The notes beneath the pieces were generated by a model. That model had not been told where the DNA came from. It saw only the letters and a program-made list of their open reading frames with translations, and ran no database searches. A stretch of DNA of 5,820 bases from Cellvibrionales bacterium. Lineage in GTDB: Bacteria > Pseudomonadota > Gammaproteobacteria > Pseudomonadales > UBA7434. The position numbers were made by a program, and so were the translations under genes. Below are positions 4,897-5,820 of this stretch, in pieces; position 1 is the first letter of the stretch, and the number at the start of each line of letters is the position of its first letter. Where the stretch lies: contig JABIQF010000268.1 in NCBI GenBank assembly GCA_018668095.1, positions 1-5,820 of the forward strand. Direction: 5' to 3'.

Positions 4897-5698
4897 AGAT
4901 AGCTGACTGTATTTTCGATGCTTTTATAAACATTAACTCCCAATTCAACAAGCAATTTTTTTCTGTTTCCGTATACCCTAAATAATCACCCATCGCTTTG
5001 AGTATGGTGGCATCATCTGCTTGATCAATACCAAATAGCATTTTGCAATAACTTACCATTTCATCAGCAGTTGAAAAATCCCAACTATAGCTTTCAACGT
5101 CTGAGGAAATAACTTCATACCCACTCTGTTTTATATCCACTAAAGTTTGCTCACAGAAAAACCGCCCTTCATGGCCCATGCTACTGTGTTGATCAACAAA
5201 CTCATTGAGAAATCCACCGACACCCGACCCCTCTTTGACATCAGCCAAAACTAAGATGCCATCATCGCTTAATAGCCTTGCGGCTTCTTGATAAAAACCA
5301 CGAGTATCGCTCTCGTGATGCAAACCAGACAAACTGACTATACGGTCTACAATACCTGCTTCGAGTGGAATATTAGTGATGCTATCGCACATAATATTTT
5401 TATACATCGGATCTCGACTCTCAGCTATATCATGATTAGCATCATCACAAAGTGATTTTACAGCATTTGAAAAAACCTCAGATGTCTCAACAAAATAAAA
5501 GGTGTTATTGTTATCCATAATATACTTCGATAGGTAACCACCGCCTGATGGCACATCACAAATAGACATTCCCGCATTTAAGTCCAACCAATCAATAACG
5601 GTATCAAACTCTGCTTTTCGGGCCGCAGGAAAATCTCTCATCGCCTGATGATAAAGGTGCCCTCTCGCATCAAACAATGTTGAGTAGGTTTCGAACAT
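4895..5698 (-). CDS. Class I SAM-dependent methyltransferase
   Basis: A 267-residue Rossmann-fold methyltransferase of the Methyltransf_11/25 kind; substrate unknown. The SAM-binding motif I is SICDVPSGGGYLSKYI (45-60), with D48 and the G52-G54 loop. An acidic residue follows strand 2 (YFVETS, E71), a CDSITNIP motif is at 104-111, strand 4 is VDRIVSLSGLHH (117-128), and the strand 5 region is LLSDDGILVLADVKEG (142-157). The C-terminal third (FLNEFVDQHSSMGHEG onward) is probably a substrate-recognition cap. There is no signal peptide or membrane helix, so it is cytoplasmic. ATG 5698 has only a weak GAGC upstream. No biosynthetic partners are visible; any operon partner would lie beyond the right edge. 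Small-molecule rather than nucleic-acid methylation is likely but not shown. Confidence 0.88.
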   Translation of the reverse strand: MFETYSTLFDARGHLYHQAMRDFPAARKAEFDTVIDWLDLNAGMSICDVPSGGGYLSKYIMDNNNTFYFVETSEVFSNAVKSLCDDANHDIAESRDPMYKNIMCDSITNIPLEAGIVDRIVSLSGLHHESDTRGFYQEAARLLSDDGILVLADVKEGSGVGGFLNEFVDQHSSMGHEGRFFCEQTLVDIKQSGYEVISSDVESYSWDFSTADEMVSYCKMLFGIDQADDATILKAMGDYLGYTETEKNCLLNWELMFIKASKIQSAI

Positions 5699-5726
5699 AT
5701 TTATTGTTGCTCATTTTAATTATTTA

Positions 5727-5738
5727 TATGCATGCATA
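5727..5738. repeat. 12-base palindrome upstream of the methyltransferase gene
   Basis: TATGCATGCATA is perfectly self-complementary and lies about 29 bases before the methyltransferase start codon, in the likely promoter or leader region. It could be an operator; no family can be assigned. Confidence 0.35.
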
Positions 5739-5820
5739 AATCAAAGGGTATCTAGTGCTAATAGCTAGCCCTATAAACTAGGACAGTAGGTAGATTTAGG
5801 ATGGTATTAACACGGATAAA

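Noticed and set aside
5744..5785. Small CTAG-rich inverted repeats near the right edge
   Set aside because: Stems of only four bases with a bulge and no gene or T-tract in context; not distinguishable from chance.

Overview
The window looks like chromosomal DNA of a moderately AT-rich, polarly flagellated gammaproteobacterium, probably of a marine or Pseudomonas-like lineage. The evidence is the flgA-flgM-flgN gene order, a sigma-54-type promoter in front of flgA, a sigma-28 promoter in front of flgM, a Gram-negative outer-membrane barrel gene and a Fur-like operator. The species cannot be named from this sequence alone.

Left part (1-2406, + strand): a flagellar block. A GG-N10-GC sigma-54-type promoter (38-54) precedes flgA, the periplasmic P-ring chaperone. 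An overlapping sigma-28-like element on the other strand (35-60) probably drives a divergent gene off the left edge; cheV occupies that place in Pseudomonas. After a 344-base gap carrying a near-consensus sigma-28 promoter (1142-1168) come flgM (anti-sigma-28) and flgN (export chaperone for hook-filament junction proteins). FlgM holds sigma-28 until the hook is finished, so this promoter should place flgMN under autoregulation as a late flagellar operon. The operon ends at a Rho-independent hairpin that lies inside the 3' end of the convergent next gene.

Middle part (2415-4000, - strand): a stand-alone MEKHLA-domain (PAS-like) protein; a 45-codon single-pass membrane peptide with a TTG start and a strong Shine-Dalgarno (3077-3214), which was found by reading the sequence directly; and an unrecognised four-helix membrane protein (3358-3909). 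Well-formed terminators follow the small gene and the outer-membrane gene, so these behave as separate small transcription units.

Right part (4000-5820, - strand): an outer-membrane beta-barrel gene that is broken. It keeps its RBS, ATG, signal peptide and barrel, but has a TAA at codon 5 and two compensating frameshifts. A Fur-box-like operator lies just upstream of its RBS. Three 20-base direct repeats follow, then a class I SAM-dependent methyltransferase of unknown substrate. The last ~120 bases hold no gene that I can see.

No mobile element, tRNA, rRNA or CRISPR array was seen, and nothing amounts to a clear new multi-gene system. The most notable items are the decayed barrel gene with its operator, the small membrane peptide, the overlapping divergent flagellar promoters, the terminator embedded in a convergent gene, and the N-terminal extension of FlgN.
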